64,000 nt of DNA. Origin: Nocardioides baculatus (GTDB lineage Bacteria > Actinomycetota > Actinomycetes > Propionibacteriales > Nocardioidaceae). The position numbers and the translations under genes were made by a program. The DNA is taken from positions 248,001 through 312,000 of the forward strand of contig NZ_JAERSG010000002.1 in assembly GCF_016735675.1 (NCBI RefSeq). The letters are read 5' to 3'. Under the pieces are notes generated by a model. It did not search any database, was not told the DNA's origin, and worked only from the letters and a program-made list of their open reading frames with translations. Numbering within the stretch: the first letter of the stretch is position 1; each line of letters opens with the position of its first letter. Below, one piece after another: positions 27,183 through 36,951 of this stretch.

Positions 27183-28133
27183 ATGAGCGCGAGCACCGAG
27201 GACGAGGCGGTCGAGCCCGGCCTGACCGAGGCCTTCGCACGGCTGCTCGGCGACTACGAGCGACACCTCGTGTCCGAGCGCGACCTCGCCCCGCACACGG
27301 TCCGCGCCTACCTCGGCGACGTCACCAGCCTGCTCGACCACTGCTCGCGGCTCGGGATCGACGAGGTCACCGACCTCGACCTCCGCACCCTCCGCAGCTG
27401 GCTGGCCCGGCTCCAGACCACCGGGCGCAGTCGTACGACGATCGCCCGCCGCGCCACGGCCGCGCGCGTCTTCACCGCTTGGCTGCACCGGACCGGCCGG
27501 TTGCCGACCGACCCCGGCGCCGCCCTGGGGTCACCCAAGAAGCACAAGACGCTCCCTCCGGTGCTCCGCCCCGACGAGGCCGAGGCGCTGATCCGGTCCG
27601 CCGCCGATCTCGCCGACGACGGCACGCCCACGGGCCTGCGCGACGTGGCGATGCTCGAGCTCCTCTACGCCACCGGGATCCGGGTGGGCGAGCTGGTCGG
27701 CCTCGACATCGACGACGTCGACCACGAGCGCCGCGTCGTGCGGGTGTTCGGCAAGGGGCGCAAGGAGCGCTCGGTGCCCTACGGCACCCCCGCCGGTCGC
27801 GCCGTCGACCGGTGGCTGACGGCGGGGCGGCCCGCGCTGCGGATCGAGGGGTCGGGAGCCGCGCTCTTCCTCGGCGTCCGCGGTCGACGGATCGACCAGC
27901 GGGCCGTGCGCGAGCTGGTCCACACGCGGATCGCCGACGTCCCCGGGGCTCCCGACATCGGGCCCCACGGCCTGCGCCACACCGCGGCCACCCACCTGCT
28001 CGAGGGCGGCGCCGACCTCCGATCGGTCCAGGAGCTCCTCGGCCACGCCTCGCTGGCGACGACGCAGCTCTACACCCACGTCACCACCGACCGGCTGCGC
28101 CGGGCCTATCAGCAGGCCCACCCCCGCGCGTAG
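27183..28133 (+). CDS. xerC: Tyrosine recombinase XerC
   Basis: The 316-aa site-specific recombinase resolves chromosome dimers at dif with XerD. It has a SAM-like N-terminal core-binding domain (FARLLGDYERHLVSERDLAP) and the catalytic domain with ATGIRVGELVGL (Arg I), a Lys in VFGKGRKERSVPYG, HGLRHTAATHLLEGG (His-x-x-Arg) and the tyrosine in SLATTQLYTHV. It follows dprA as in other actinobacteria, and nothing indicates a mobile element. Confidence 0.94.
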   Translation: MSASTEDEAVEPGLTEAFARLLGDYERHLVSERDLAPHTVRAYLGDVTSLLDHCSRLGIDEVTDLDLRTLRSWLARLQTTGRSRTTIARRATAARVFTAWLHRTGRLPTDPGAALGSPKKHKTLPPVLRPDEAEALIRSAADLADDGTPTGLRDVAMLELLYATGIRVGELVGLDIDDVDHERRVVRVFGKGRKERSVPYGTPAGRAVDRWLTAGRPALRIEGSGAALFLGVRGRRIDQRAVRELVHTRIADVPGAPDIGPHGLRHTAATHLLEGGADLRSVQELLGHASLATTQLYTHVTTDRLRRAYQQAHPRA

Positions 28134-28703
28134 TCAGACCCGCCAGTCGAGGGGCCGCCGCCAGACCTCGCGCAGCGGCGTCCACGGGGCACGGGAGCCG
28201 ACCGGCTCGTCACGCCACAGCGGCAGCAGCCGCACCGGTCCACCGCCGACCAGCGAGAGCGGATCGAGGTAGACCTGCCCGTCCCCGGTGCCCTCGATCA
28301 GGCCCCAGTGCAGGCATGCCGCCGGGAAGCAGTGGCTGTCGGTCACCGTCAGCCGACCCAGCACCTGACCGGCCGCGACGACCTCGCCGACGGCGACCGA
28401 GGCCACGACCGGCTCGTAGGTCGTACGCCGCCCTCCGTGCACCACGGTCACCACGGGCTTGCCGCCGATCGAGCCGGCGAACCCGACCGTGCCGGGGAGC
28501 GCGGCGAGGACGGCCTGCCCGGGCGCACCGGCCAGGTCGACGCCGCGGTGCCCGGAGGCGTAGGGCGTGGGAGGTGGCTCGAAGGCGCGGACCACCTCCG
28601 GATCGGGGACCAGCGGCCAGACGCCGGCGGGCTCCGGGGACGCCGCAGCGGGGGAGACGGTCCCGACGACCAGGGCCAGCAGGAGGATCAGCAGCACGCG
28701 CAC
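28134..28703 (-). CDS. M23-family (LytM) peptidase, secreted
   Basis: The 189-aa product has an N-terminal signal peptide ([20 protein letters not shown]) and a LytM/M23 domain. HRGVDLAG supplies the first zinc ligands (HxxxD) and CLHWGLIEG the last HxG-type position. Such enzymes cleave peptidoglycan crosslinks or, when degenerate, activate amidases. The GTG was chosen because it puts the signal peptide at the very N-terminus; an in-frame start at 28802 adds an Arg-rich extension. It converges with xerC with no gap between stops. Confidence 0.82.
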   Translation of the reverse strand: MRVLLILLLALVVGTVSPAAASPEPAGVWPLVPDPEVVRAFEPPPTPYASGHRGVDLAGAPGQAVLAALPGTVGFAGSIGGKPVVTVVHGGRRTTYEPVVASVAVGEVVAAGQVLGRLTVTDSHCFPAACLHWGLIEGTGDGQVYLDPLSLVGGGPVRLLPLWRDEPVGSRAPWTPLREVWRRPLDWRV

Positions 28704-29118
28704 GGCACGATCCTCGGCCGCCGGTGGCGCGCGGGCGACGTACGCCTGCGGGCCCTGTGGACGACGCGGTGCGGACCGGGCCTGTGGAGAGTTGCGGGAC
28801 ACCCCGGTCCACGCTCGGCGTGAGCGTGCGCAGCGATTCGCTCCGAGGGGTCCGCGTGCGTACGATGTGCGGAGCAGCCCTCATGGGCTGACTTCGCACG
28901 CTCGCAGACCGCGTCGGAATGCATCCCTGGTTCCGGACCGCCCGTGGGCGTCGGTCCTCAGTTCCCCACTGCGGTGGGGATCGGACCGGCGTGTGAGCGT
29001 CAGGGCACCCGGCACCCGTCGGGCGCAGCAACTGAAAACCAACAGGAGTCACGCTCCCGGCTCGACCTGCCGAAGGTCGGGCACATCGGTGAGCGCCTCC
29101 GCGACAACAGGAGAACCC
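28704..29118 (+). promoter_or_regulatory. rpsB promoter and structured leader region
   Basis: This 415-bp gene-free stretch holds a good promoter, TTCGCT (28837) - 18 bp - TACGAT (28861), followed by a leader of about 245 nt. The leader has a small hairpin CAGCCC/GGGCTG at 28875-28890 and a larger two-part stem at 28952-28988 (CGGTCC/GGACCG outside, TCCCCAC/GTGGGGA inside). A long folded leader before rpsB would suit autogenous control by S2; that is inference. The rpsB ribosome binding site AGGAG is at 29109-29113. Confidence 0.55.
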
Positions 29119-30147
29119 ATGGCAGTCGTCACCATGCGCCAGCTGCTCGAGAGCGGCGTCCACTTCGGTCACCAGACCCGTCGCTGGAACCCCAAGATGA
29201 AGCGCTTCATCATGACCGAGCGCAACGGCATCTACATCATCGACCTGCAGCAGTCGCTCGCCTACATCGACCGCTCCTACGCCTTCGTCAAGGAGACCGT
29301 CGCCAAGGGCGGTGTCGTGATGTTCGTCGGCACCAAGAAGCAGGCCCAGGAGGCCATCGCCGAGCAGGCGACGCGCGTCGGGATGCCCTACGTCAACCAG
29401 CGCTGGCTCGGCGGCATGCTCACCAACTTCCAGACCGTGCACCAGCGGATCAACCGCCTCAAGGAGCTCGACGACGTCGACTTCGACACCGTCGCCGGCT
29501 CGGGTCGCACGAAGAAGGAGCTCCTGCAGATGAAGCGGGAGCACGCCAAGCTCGAGAAGACCCTCGGCGGCATCCGCGAGATGTCGAAGGTCCCCTCCGC
29601 GGTGTGGATCGTCGACACCAACAAGGAGCACCTCGCCGTCGAGGAGGCGCGCAAGCTCCGGATCCCGATCATCGGCATCCTGGACTCCAACTGCGACCCC
29701 GACCTCGTCGACTTCCCGATCCCGGGCAACGACGACGCGATCCGCGCGGTCGGCCTGCTGACCCGCGTCGTCGCCGACGCCGTCGCCGAGGGCCTCGTGG
29801 CCCGCTCGGGCGCCAAGGCCACCGACGGTGCCGAGTCCGTCGGCGCCGAGGAGCCCCTCGCCGAGTGGGAGCGCGAGCTCCTGCAGGGTGACGCCGAGAA
29901 GACCGCTGTCGCCGCGACCGGTGGCGACGCCGCCACCGAGGCTCCTGCCTCTGAGGCCACCGGTGCCGCCGCCGAGGCCCCGCAGGCCGACGCCGCCGCC
30001 GAGGCCGTGACCGAGGCGCCCGCCGAGGACAAGGCCGAGGACAAGGCCGAGGAGTCCACCGAGGCGCCCGCCGAGGACAAGGCCGCGGAGTCCACCGAGG
30101 CTCCGGCCGAGGCTGCAGCCGACGCCGAGGCGACCACCAAGGACTGA
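29119..30147 (+). CDS. rpsB: 30S ribosomal protein S2 with extended tail
   Basis: The S2 core covers residues 1 to about 255 ([57 protein letters not shown]). An Ala/Glu/Thr-rich tail of about 85 residues follows, with the near-repeat EAPAEDKAE. The full length is 342 aa against roughly 240-260 in E. coli-type S2. ATG with AGGAG 5 nt upstream decides the start. S2 and EF-Ts (next gene) are paired in most bacteria. Confidence 0.97.
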   Translation: MAVVTMRQLLESGVHFGHQTRRWNPKMKRFIMTERNGIYIIDLQQSLAYIDRSYAFVKETVAKGGVVMFVGTKKQAQEAIAEQATRVGMPYVNQRWLGGMLTNFQTVHQRINRLKELDDVDFDTVAGSGRTKKELLQMKREHAKLEKTLGGIREMSKVPSAVWIVDTNKEHLAVEEARKLRIPIIGILDSNCDPDLVDFPIPGNDDAIRAVGLLTRVVADAVAEGLVARSGAKATDGAESVGAEEPLAEWERELLQGDAEKTAVAATGGDAATEAPASEATGAAAEAPQADAAAEAVTEAPAEDKAEDKAEESTEAPAEDKAAESTEAPAEAAADAEATTKD

Positions 30148-30155
30148 TGACGGAC

Positions 30156-30188
30156 GCCGGCCGCGGGGGGGACACCCCCGTGGCCGGC
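30156..30188 (+). terminator. Hairpin between rpsB and tsf
   Basis: A 14-bp GC stem with one G-U pair (arms 30156-30169 and 30175-30188) and a 5-nt loop lies in the 88-bp gap. It may be a partial terminator that sets S2 to EF-Ts ratios. Confidence 0.65.
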
Positions 30189-30235
30189 CTCTGCTCGTCC
30201 CCGCACCACCACTGCGAACCGAAGGAAGAGGGATC

Positions 30236-31048
30236 ATGGCTGACTTCACCGCTGCCGACGTCAAGAAGCTCCGCGAGCTGACCCAGGCCGGGATGATGGA
30301 CTGCAAGAAGGCGCTCACCGAGGCGGACGGCGACTTCGACAAGGCTGTCGAGCTGCTGCGCGTCAAGGGTGCCGCCAAGGCCGCCGCCCGCGGTGCCGAG
30401 CGCGAGACCGCTGCCGGTCTCGTCGCCACCGCCGGCAACGCGCTGGTCGAGCTCAAGAGCGAGACCGACTTCGTCGCCAAGAACGAGGACTTCATCGCCA
30501 AGGCGCAGCAGATCGCCGAGAAGGCCAACGAGGTCAAGGCTGCCGACACCGCGAGCCTGAAGGCCGCCGAGCTCGACGGCAAGACCGTCGGCGAGGTCGT
30601 CGAGGACCTCGCCATCACCATCGGCGAGAAGATCGAGCTGGGCGAGGTCGCCTACTTCGAGGGCACCACCGTCACCTACATGCACAAGCGTGCCGCCGAC
30701 CTCCCGCCCGCCGTCGGCGTGCTCGTGGAGTTCGAGGGTGACGAGGCCGCTGCCCGCGCCGCCGCGATGCAGATCGCCGCGATGAAGGCGCAGTACCTCA
30801 CCCGCGACGAGGTCCCGGCCGACGTCGTCGAGACCGAGCGCAACATCGCCGAGCAGAAGACCCGCGAGGAGGGCAAGCCCGAGCAGGCGATCGCCAAGAT
30901 CGTCGAGGGTCGCCTCGGTGGGTTCTACAAGGAGATCGTCCTGCTCGAGCAGGAGTCGGTCACCGAGTCGAAGAAGTCGGTCAAGGCCGTCCTCGACGCC
31001 GCCGGCACCACCGTGAAGCGGTTCGCCCGCTTCGAGGTCGGCGCCTGA
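30236..31048 (+). CDS. tsf: Elongation factor Ts
   Basis: The 270-aa nucleotide exchange factor for EF-Tu has the N-terminal UBA-like domain ([20 protein letters not shown]), the [10 protein letters not shown] motif that enters the EF-Tu site, and two core subdomains ending at [14 protein letters not shown] follows a strong GGAAGAGGG site. A clear terminator follows the gene. Confidence 0.97.
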   Translation: MADFTAADVKKLRELTQAGMMDCKKALTEADGDFDKAVELLRVKGAAKAAARGAERETAAGLVATAGNALVELKSETDFVAKNEDFIAKAQQIAEKANEVKAADTASLKAAELDGKTVGEVVEDLAITIGEKIELGEVAYFEGTTVTYMHKRAADLPPAVGVLVEFEGDEAAARAAAMQIAAMKAQYLTRDEVPADVVETERNIAEQKTREEGKPEQAIAKIVEGRLGGFYKEIVLLEQESVTESKKSVKAVLDAAGTTVKRFARFEVGA

Positions 31049-31064
31049 CGCACCCGCACCACTG

Positions 31065-31098
31065 ACGGGGCCCGTACGCATCGGCGTACGGGCTCCGT
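31065..31098 (+). terminator. Terminator after tsf
   Basis: A 15-bp stem (core GCCCGTACGC / GCGTACGGGC, with one G-U) and a 4-nt ATCG loop begins 16 bp after the tsf stop. Confidence 0.8.
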
Positions 31099-31203
31099 CG
31101 CATTTCGGGGTGTGACCACGCGTCCGGGTGGAGCGGGTTCGACCGCCGACCCCACGGGCCGGTAGGTTTCTGGGGACCACCTGGCGTGTGTGAAGGGAAC
31201 GAT

Positions 31204-31917
31204 GTGACGGCGTACAACCGAGTCCTCCTCAAGCTCTCCGGTGAAGTGTTCGGGGGTGGTGAGGTCGGTCTCGACCTCGACGTCATCAACGCGCTCGCGG
31301 CCGAGGTCGCCGAGGTCGCCAAGTCGGGCGTCCAGATCGCGATCGTCGTCGGCGGCGGCAACTTCTTCCGCGGCGCCGAGCTCCAGCAGCGCGGCATGGA
31401 GCGGGCACGCGCCGACTACATGGGCATGCTCGGCACCGTGATGAACTGCCTGGCGCTCCAGGACCTGATCGAGAAGCACGGCGTCGAGACGCGCGTGCAG
31501 ACCGCCATCACGATGGGCCAGGTCGCCGAGCCCTACATCCCGCGCCGCGCGATCCGCCACATGGAGAAGGGCCGCGTCGTGATCTTCGGCGCCGGTGCGG
31601 GCATGCCGTTCTTCTCCACCGACACGGTCGCCGCACAGCGTGCCCTCGAGACCCGGTGCGAGGTCATCCTGATGGGCAAGCAGGGCGTCGACGGGGTCTA
31701 CGACTCCGACCCCAAGACCAACCCCGCGGCCGAGAAGTTCGACACGCTGACCTACGACGAGTACCTCGCGCGCGACCTCAAGGTCGCCGACGCCACGGGC
31801 ATCGCGATGGCCCGCGACAACAAGATGGACATGGTCTTCTTCAACCTCTCCACGCCGGGCACGATCGTGCGCGCCGTGCGGGGTGAGAAGATCGGCACGC
31901 TGGTGACCTCGGCCTGA
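31204..31917 (+). CDS. pyrH: UMP kinase
   Basis: The 237-aa hexameric kinase phosphorylates UMP to UDP. It has the amino-acid-kinase fold: [54 protein letters not shown] and [16 protein letters not shown]. The GTG at 31204 has GAAGGGA upstream; the ATG two bases earlier is out of frame and the in-frame start at 31186 lacks a site. A candidate -10 TAGGTT is at 31163. Confidence 0.96.
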   Translation: MTAYNRVLLKLSGEVFGGGEVGLDLDVINALAAEVAEVAKSGVQIAIVVGGGNFFRGAELQQRGMERARADYMGMLGTVMNCLALQDLIEKHGVETRVQTAITMGQVAEPYIPRRAIRHMEKGRVVIFGAGAGMPFFSTDTVAAQRALETRCEVILMGKQGVDGVYDSDPKTNPAAEKFDTLTYDEYLARDLKVADATGIAMARDNKMDMVFFNLSTPGTIVRAVRGEKIGTLVTSA

Positions 31918-31960
31918 GCCTGAGCACCACCACCCGGACGTACGACGAGAGAGAGCCGCT

Positions 31961-32518
31961 GTGATCAACGACGTCATGAACGATGCCGACGCCAAGATGG
32001 GCAAGTCCGTCGAGGCGACCCGTGAGGAGTTCGCCACGATCCGCGCCGGTCGCGCCAACCCCGCGATGTTCGCCAAGATCACCGCCGACTACTACGGCAC
32101 CCAGACCCCGCTGCAGCAGCTCGCGAGCTTCACCTCGCAGGACGCGCGCACGATCCTGATCCAGGTCTTCGACCAGGGCGCGATGCCGGCGGTCGAGCGG
32201 GCGATCCGCGACTCCGACCTCGGCGTCAACCCCGCCAACGACGGCAAGGTGCTGCGCTGCGTGTTCCCCGAGCTCACCGAGGAGCGCCGCAAGGAGTACA
32301 TCAAGCTCGCGCGCGGCAAGGCCGAGGACGGCCGGGTCTCGGTGCGCAACATCCGTCGCACGGCCAAGCAGGGCCTGGAGAAGCTCGAGAAGGACGGCGA
32401 GGTCGGCAAGGACGACGTCACCGGCGCGGAGAAGCGCCTCGACGCGATGACCAAGACCCACACCGACAAGATCGACGAGCTGCTCAAGCACAAGGAAGCC
32501 GAGCTGCTCGAGGTCTGA
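31961..32518 (+). CDS. frr: Ribosome recycling factor
   Basis: The 185-aa RRF splits post-termination ribosomes with EF-G. The three-helix bundle is complete (MGKSVEATREEFATIRAGRA; GVNPANDGKVLRCVFPELTE; EERRKEYIKLARGKAEDGRV) and the alpha/beta domain includes YYGTQTPLQQLA. The GTG follows a GAGAGAG site. It is 43 bp after pyrH and 10 bp before cdsA, in one apparent transcription unit. Confidence 0.97.
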   Translation: MINDVMNDADAKMGKSVEATREEFATIRAGRANPAMFAKITADYYGTQTPLQQLASFTSQDARTILIQVFDQGAMPAVERAIRDSDLGVNPANDGKVLRCVFPELTEERRKEYIKLARGKAEDGRVSVRNIRRTAKQGLEKLEKDGEVGKDDVTGAEKRLDAMTKTHTDKIDELLKHKEAELLEV

Positions 32519-32528
32519 GCCCGCATCC

Positions 32529-33446
32529 ATGACGACCTCCGAGCCACCGGCGCCCGAGCCGCCGATCGACCCGATCGAGCCGTCCGAGGCGATCAAGAAG
32601 GACCACGGCCGGGCCGGCCGTGACCTCCGCGCCGCGGTCATCTCGGCCGTCGTGCTGGTCGCGGCGATCCTGGTGTCGCTCTTCTTCTGGAAGACCGCCT
32701 TCATGGGGATCGTCGCGGTCGCCGTCGTCGTCGCGGTGTGGGAGCTGCACCAGGGGCTGTCCGCCAAGGACATCGACATCCCCGAGCAGCCGCTCATGCT
32801 CGGTGGCGTCGTGATGGTCGTCGTCGCCTACGTCTGGGGTGCGCCCGCGCTCGTCACCGCCACGGCGGTCACGGCGCTCGTGATCATGCTGTGGCTGCTG
32901 CGCCGTGGCGTGGACGGCTACGTCAAGAACGCCACGGCGTCGGTCTTCACGCTCGTCTACGTCCCGTTCCTGGCGTCGTTCGTGGCGCTGCTGCTCGGCG
33001 AGGGCGGCACCGCCCCCGCGTTCGGCCTCGACCTCGACGACCCCGGCGTGCGCGGCGTCATCACGTTCATCGCGATCACCGTCGCCTCCGACACCGGTGG
33101 CTACGTCGCCGGCGTCCTGTTCGGCAAGCACCCGATGGCCCCGGTCATCTCGCCGAAGAAGTCCTGGGAGGGCTTCGCCGGGTCGATGATCGCCACCATC
33201 GCGGTCGGTGTGTGGCTGGTCAGCTCGTTCCTCGACGGCGACTGGTGGGTCGGGGTGATCCTCGGCATCATCGCCGCCGTGATGGCGACGCTCGGTGACC
33301 TCTGCGAGTCGGTGATCAAGCGCGACCTCGGCATCAAGGACATGAGCCAGGTGATCCCCGGCCACGGCGGCCTGATGGACCGGCTGGACTCGCTCCTCGC
33401 CACGATCGCCCCGATCTGGCTGGTGCTCTACTACCTCGTCTACTGA
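32529..33446 (+). CDS. cdsA: Phosphatidate cytidylyltransferase
   Basis: The 305-aa membrane enzyme makes CDP-diacylglycerol. A Pro/Glu-rich cytoplasmic N-terminus of about 35 residues precedes roughly eight membrane spans. The CDP-alcohol signature is SPKKSWEGFAGSMIATIAV, followed by LGDLCESVIKRDLGIKD and PGHGGLMDRLDSLL with the catalytic Asp residues. It is in the frr operon; the histidine phosphatase follows after 3 bp. Confidence 0.95.
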   Translation: MTTSEPPAPEPPIDPIEPSEAIKKDHGRAGRDLRAAVISAVVLVAAILVSLFFWKTAFMGIVAVAVVVAVWELHQGLSAKDIDIPEQPLMLGGVVMVVVAYVWGAPALVTATAVTALVIMLWLLRRGVDGYVKNATASVFTLVYVPFLASFVALLLGEGGTAPAFGLDLDDPGVRGVITFIAITVASDTGGYVAGVLFGKHPMAPVISPKKSWEGFAGSMIATIAVGVWLVSSFLDGDWWVGVILGIIAAVMATLGDLCESVIKRDLGIKDMSQVIPGHGGLMDRLDSLLATIAPIWLVLYYLVY

Positions 33447-33449
33447 GGG

Positions 33450-33956
33450 ATGCTCCACCTCGTCCGGCACGGCCGCCCGCTGATGGTTCCCGGCATGCCC
33501 GCAGCCGAGTGGGACCTCGACCCCGCGGCGTACGACGACGTCTGGGCGCTGCGGTCCTCGGGCCGTCTCCCCGCCCGGGCGGCGTGGCTCGCCTCGCCGG
33601 AGCCGAAGGCGCTCCAGACCGCGGGGCTGCTCACCGACGGCGAGGTCGGCGTGGTCGACGACCTGCGCGAGCACCAGCGGTCGGGGGAGTGGGTCGACGA
33701 CTTCCCGGCTGCGGTCCGTCGGGCGTTCGCGGAGCCCGACGTGCCTGCGGCCGTGGGGTGGGAGCCCCTGACCGCGTGCCGCGACCGCGTCACCCGGGCC
33801 GTACGCCGGATCCTCGAGGTCCACGGTGACGACGACGTGGTCCTCACCGGCCACGGGACGGCCTGGACGCTGGTCGTCGCCGACCTGACCGGGGAGCCGC
33901 CCGACCTCGACCGCTGGGCGGCCCTGGCGATGCCTGACGTGATCAGCCTGCCGTGA
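33450..33956 (+). CDS. Histidine phosphatase family protein
   Basis: The 168-aa protein opens with the phosphohistidine motif LVRHGRP and ends with VVLTGHGTAW for the second catalytic histidine, with the SPEPKALQTAG arginine/substrate loop between (a Glu-Pro-Lys variant of the usual S.R..RT). It dephosphorylates an unknown small molecule or protein. The start is 3 bp after cdsA, so the two are probably cotranscribed. It is shorter than phosphoglycerate mutase and lacks that enzyme's extra helices. Confidence 0.82.
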   Translation: MLHLVRHGRPLMVPGMPAAEWDLDPAAYDDVWALRSSGRLPARAAWLASPEPKALQTAGLLTDGEVGVVDDLREHQRSGEWVDDFPAAVRRAFAEPDVPAAVGWEPLTACRDRVTRAVRRILEVHGDDDVVLTGHGTAWTLVVADLTGEPPDLDRWAALAMPDVISLP

Positions 33957-33962
33957 GGTCGC

Positions 33963-33996
33963 GATGAACCTCCACTCGTACGAGTGGATGTTCATC
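33963..33996. repeat. 34-bp near-perfect palindrome, TCCACTCGTACGAGTGGA core
   Basis: The 18-bp perfect palindrome at 33971-33988 is extended by GATGAAC/GTTCATC arms across a single mismatch. Transcribed, it would be a strong hairpin just after the phosphatase stop. The same 18-mer with part of the flank (CATCGGGCG) occurs at 53919-53949, and a diverged copy lies at 34030-34053. Confidence 0.85.
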
Positions 33997-34029
33997 GGGC
34001 GTCCCGCTCGATCTGCCGCACGTGCCCTG

Positions 34030-34053
34030 CATTTCCACGCGTGCGAGTGGAAA
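34030..34053. repeat. Diverged copy of the CACTCGTACGAGTG palindrome
   Basis: A 24-bp imperfect palindrome with arms ATTTCCAC/GTGGAAAT and a GCGTGCGA centre lies 33 bp after the first copy. Confidence 0.7.
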
Positions 34054-34098
34054 TCCATCCCACCGCGTGCCACGCGCAGCCGCGCGCGACCGACGTCC

Positions 34099-34104
34099 TA
34101 GGCT
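34099..34104 (+). promoter_or_regulatory. -10 hexamer TAGGCT, leaderless promoter
   Basis: TAGGCT ends 6 nt before the GTG at 34111, with no ribosome binding site between. Confidence 0.55.
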
Positions 34105-34110
34105 GGACCC

Positions 34111-34464
34111 GTGGAGACGCAGGACGTGCATGCAGAGGTGGCGCCCCCGCAGGAGCGGCAGCGCTTCGCGTGGTGGCACGCCAGCCACCCCACGTTCGCG
34201 GGGATCACCGGCTTCTTCGCCGGGATGCTCTTCGTCACCGCGCTGCCCGGCGCATTCGTCGGCTTCCTGCGCCTGCTGTTCAGCTACGAGACCGCCGAGC
34301 AGCTGTTCCCCCTTGTGCTCCTCGCCCTGGCGTTGCCGATCTTCATGCTGGTCAAGCGCAAGACGCGCCGCTTCGCGCAGTTCATGTTCGTCGGCATGCT
34401 CGTGACCGCGCTGGTCGTCCTGGGCGTCACGTCGCTGGTCCTCTACTTCATGGTCGACGCCTGA
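34111..34464 (+). CDS. Small integral membrane protein (117 aa)
   Basis: The protein has an acidic N-terminus of about 25 residues, then three hydrophobic segments (GITGFFAGMLFVTALPGAFV, LFPLVLLALALPIFMLV and VGMLVTALVVLGVTSLVLYF) separated by short basic loops (KRKTRR). I do not recognise a named family. It sits between cdsA and rlmN, upstream of which actinobacteria often carry small membrane proteins. The leaderless promoter supports the GTG. Confidence 0.7.
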   Translation: METQDVHAEVAPPQERQRFAWWHASHPTFAGITGFFAGMLFVTALPGAFVGFLRLLFSYETAEQLFPLVLLALALPIFMLVKRKTRRFAQFMFVGMLVTALVVLGVTSLVLYFMVDA

Positions 34465-34526
34465 GACCGTCCCGCTCGGGTCGCTGACTCGCCGCGGTGA
34501 CCGTCGGGGTGGGAGACTCGGACACG

Positions 34527-35660
34527 ATGTCCGAGACCGTTGAGCCCATCAAGACCCTGCCCCTCGTCTTCGACGAGCCGCGTGGCCGCAAGAAGCCGCC
34601 GCGCCACCTCGCCGACCTCGACGAGGCGGGCCGCAATGCGCTGCTCGAGGAGATGGGACTGCCGGGCTTCCGGGCCAAGCAGCTCTCCACCCACTACTTC
34701 GGCCGCCTCGTCGACGACCCCGCGGAGATGACCGACCTTCCCGCCACCCAGCGTGACGAGCTGGTCGCGGCGCTGCTCCCCGACCTGATGACCCCGCTGC
34801 GCACGCTCGAGGCCGACAAGGGCACCACCCGCAAGACGCTCTGGAAGCTGTTCGACGGCGCGCTCGTCGAGTCGGTCCTGATGCGTTATCCCGACCGGGC
34901 CACCGTCTGCGTCTCCAGCCAGGCCGGCTGCGGCATGGCCTGCCCGTTCTGCGCCACCGGCATGGGCGGCCTCCAGCGCAACATGACGACCGCCGAGATC
35001 GTCGAGCAGGTCGTCGCCGGCGCCCGGTCGATGGCCCGCGGTGAGGTGCCCGGCGGTCCGGGCCGCGTGTCCAACGTCGTCTTCATGGGCATGGGCGAGC
35101 CGCTCGCCAACTACAAGGCCGTCATCGGGGCCGTACGCCGCCTCGTCGACCCGTCGCCGGCGGGTCTGGGCATGAGCGCCCGCGGGATCACCGTCTCCAC
35201 CGTCGGCCTGGTGCCACGGATCAACCAGCTGACCGAGGAGGGCATCCCGGTCACCCTCGCGCTGAGCCTGCACGCGCCCGACGACGAGCTGCGCAACGAG
35301 CTGGTCCCGATCAACACCCGCTTCTCGGTCGCCGAGACCGTCGAGGCGGCGTGGAACTACGCCCGCGTGACCAAGCGGCGCGTCTCGATCGAGTACGCCA
35401 TGATGCGTGGCATCAACGACCAGGCCCACCGCGCCGACCTCCTCGGCGACGTCCTGAACTCCTACGGCGACTGGGGCTGGGTGCATGTCAACCTGATCCC
35501 GCTCAACCCGGTCGAGGGCTCGAAGTGGACGGCGTCCGACCCGGCCGACGAGCGCGAGTTCGTCCGTCGGCTCGAGGCCAAGGGCATCCCGACCACGGTC
35601 CGCGACACCCGCGGCCGCGAGATCGACGGCGCCTGCGGTCAGCTCGCCGCCAAGGAGTAG
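34527..35660 (+). CDS. rlmN: 23S rRNA (adenine2503-C2)-methyltransferase RlmN
   Basis: The 377-aa radical-SAM enzyme methylates A2503 of 23S rRNA and A37 of some tRNAs. The N-terminal HhH-like domain precedes the iron-sulfur motif CGMACPFC. Conserved segments [13 protein letters not shown] and [13 protein letters not shown] follow, with a C-terminal cysteine ([11 protein letters not shown]) that forms the methyl intermediate. ATG 34527 is preferred; an in-frame GTG 30 bp upstream would add ten unconserved residues. GAGACT 8 nt upstream is a weak -10. Confidence 0.95.
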   Translation: MSETVEPIKTLPLVFDEPRGRKKPPRHLADLDEAGRNALLEEMGLPGFRAKQLSTHYFGRLVDDPAEMTDLPATQRDELVAALLPDLMTPLRTLEADKGTTRKTLWKLFDGALVESVLMRYPDRATVCVSSQAGCGMACPFCATGMGGLQRNMTTAEIVEQVVAGARSMARGEVPGGPGRVSNVVFMGMGEPLANYKAVIGAVRRLVDPSPAGLGMSARGITVSTVGLVPRINQLTEEGIPVTLALSLHAPDDELRNELVPINTRFSVAETVEAAWNYARVTKRRVSIEYAMMRGINDQAHRADLLGDVLNSYGDWGWVHVNLIPLNPVEGSKWTASDPADEREFVRRLEAKGIPTTVRDTRGREIDGACGQLAAKE

Positions 35661-35731
35661 GTCCGTGCAGGCGTCGAGGCCTGTTCACGTGTCGTCTGCC
35701 TGACCCGGGGTGTCCGTTGCGGATCGCTTCC

Positions 35732-35737
35732 TAGCGT
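35732..35737 (+). promoter_or_regulatory. -10 hexamer TAGCGT, leaderless promoter of the GT4 gene
   Basis: TAGCGT ends 7 nt before the ATG at 35745, with no ribosome binding site between. Confidence 0.55.
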
Positions 35738-35744
35738 CCGTGGC

Positions 35745-36947
35745 ATGGACCTGCTCGAGAGGCGGCGTCGCCGCCGCACGGCACCTGTCACCCACCTCTC
35801 CCGTCACGCCGGGACCGGTCAGCGGCTCCGCGTCCTGGTCGTCACCGAGTCCTTCCTGCCGCAGGTCAACGGCGTCACCAACTCCGTACGCCGCGTGCTC
35901 GAGCACCTCGCCGCCGAGGGCCACGAGGCCGAGCTGGTCGCGCCGACCGGCCCGTCGACGTACGCCGGCTTCCCGGTCACCCACGCCCGCGGGGCGAGCC
36001 TGCCGTTCTACTCCGAGTTCCGGATCGGGCTCGAGACCCGTCGCCGGCTGCGCGCCACGATGCAGCGGTTCGCCCCCGACGTCGTCCACATCGCCTCACC
36101 GGCGGCCCTCGGCTACCAGGCGGCCGGGGCTGCCCGCTCGCTGGGCATCCCCACCGTGGCGATCTACCAGACCGACCTCGTGGGCTTCGCTGATCGGTAC
36201 GCCGTCCCCGGCGGCGCCCGCGCGATGGAGGCCCTGACGCGGCGGATCCACCTCGGGGTCGACCGCACCCTGGCGCCGTCGACCGCGAGCATCGACCAGC
36301 TCGACCGGCTCGGGATCGGCGACGTCGCGCGCTGGCCCAGGGGAGTGGACCAGGACCAGTTCCACCCCGGCCGTCGCGACGAGGCGCTGCACCGCGAGCT
36401 CGCACCCCACGGCGAGCAGCTCGTCGGGTACGTCGGTCGACTCGCGCCCGAGAAGGAGCTCGAGCTGCTCGCCCACGTCGACCGGCTCCCCGGCGTCCGG
36501 CTGGTGCTGGTCGGCGGCGGCCCCGAGGAGGCGCGCCTGAGGGCGCTGCTGCCGGACGCCGTCTTCCTCGGGGTGCTGCACGGTGACGAGCTCGCCCGGG
36601 CCTACGCCACGCTCGACGTCTTCGTCCACACCGGTCGTCACGAGACCTACTGCCAGTCCGCGCAGGAGGCGCTCGCCAGCGGCGTCCCGGTCGTGGCGCC
36701 GCGGTCCGGCGGGCCGATCGACGTCGTCGACGACACGGTCGCGGGCCACCTCTACGAGCCCGGCGACGCCGGCGAGCTGGTCCGCCATGTCGAGCGGCTC
36801 GTCACCCACCCGGTGCTCCGGCGCCGGATGGCGGTGGCCGCGCGCCAGAGCGTGCGTGGGCGGACCTGGCAGGCCGTCAACGAGCTGCTCGTCGAGCACT
36901 ACCGCGACGTCAGCGTCCCCGTCGTGGGCCGTCGCCGCGCCGGCTGA
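35745..36947 (+). CDS. GT4-family glycosyltransferase (MgtA-like mannosyltransferase)
   Basis: The 400-aa GT-B enzyme has the N-terminal lobe motif VVTESFLPQVNGVTNSVRR, typical of the GDP-mannose-dependent alpha-mannosyltransferases of actinobacterial glycolipid synthesis. The C-terminal lobe has GYVGRLAPEKELELL, LVGGGPEEARLR and the donor-binding EALASGVPVVAPRSGGP (an E...E-type pair with ETYCQSAQE). It probably acts on the inner membrane face on a lipid or glycan acceptor. Substrate assignment is by resemblance only. Confidence 0.85.
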   Translation: MDLLERRRRRRTAPVTHLSRHAGTGQRLRVLVVTESFLPQVNGVTNSVRRVLEHLAAEGHEAELVAPTGPSTYAGFPVTHARGASLPFYSEFRIGLETRRRLRATMQRFAPDVVHIASPAALGYQAAGAARSLGIPTVAIYQTDLVGFADRYAVPGGARAMEALTRRIHLGVDRTLAPSTASIDQLDRLGIGDVARWPRGVDQDQFHPGRRDEALHRELAPHGEQLVGYVGRLAPEKELELLAHVDRLPGVRLVLVGGGPEEARLRALLPDAVFLGVLHGDELARAYATLDVFVHTGRHETYCQSAQEALASGVPVVAPRSGGPIDVVDDTVAGHLYEPGDAGELVRHVERLVTHPVLRRRMAVAARQSVRGRTWQAVNELLVEHYRDVSVPVVGRRRAG

Positions 36948-36951
36948 CGCC

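Noticed and set aside
27183..28133. Phage or integron integrase
   Set aside because: Length, motifs and position after dprA fit housekeeping XerC; no attachment site or mobile genes flank it.
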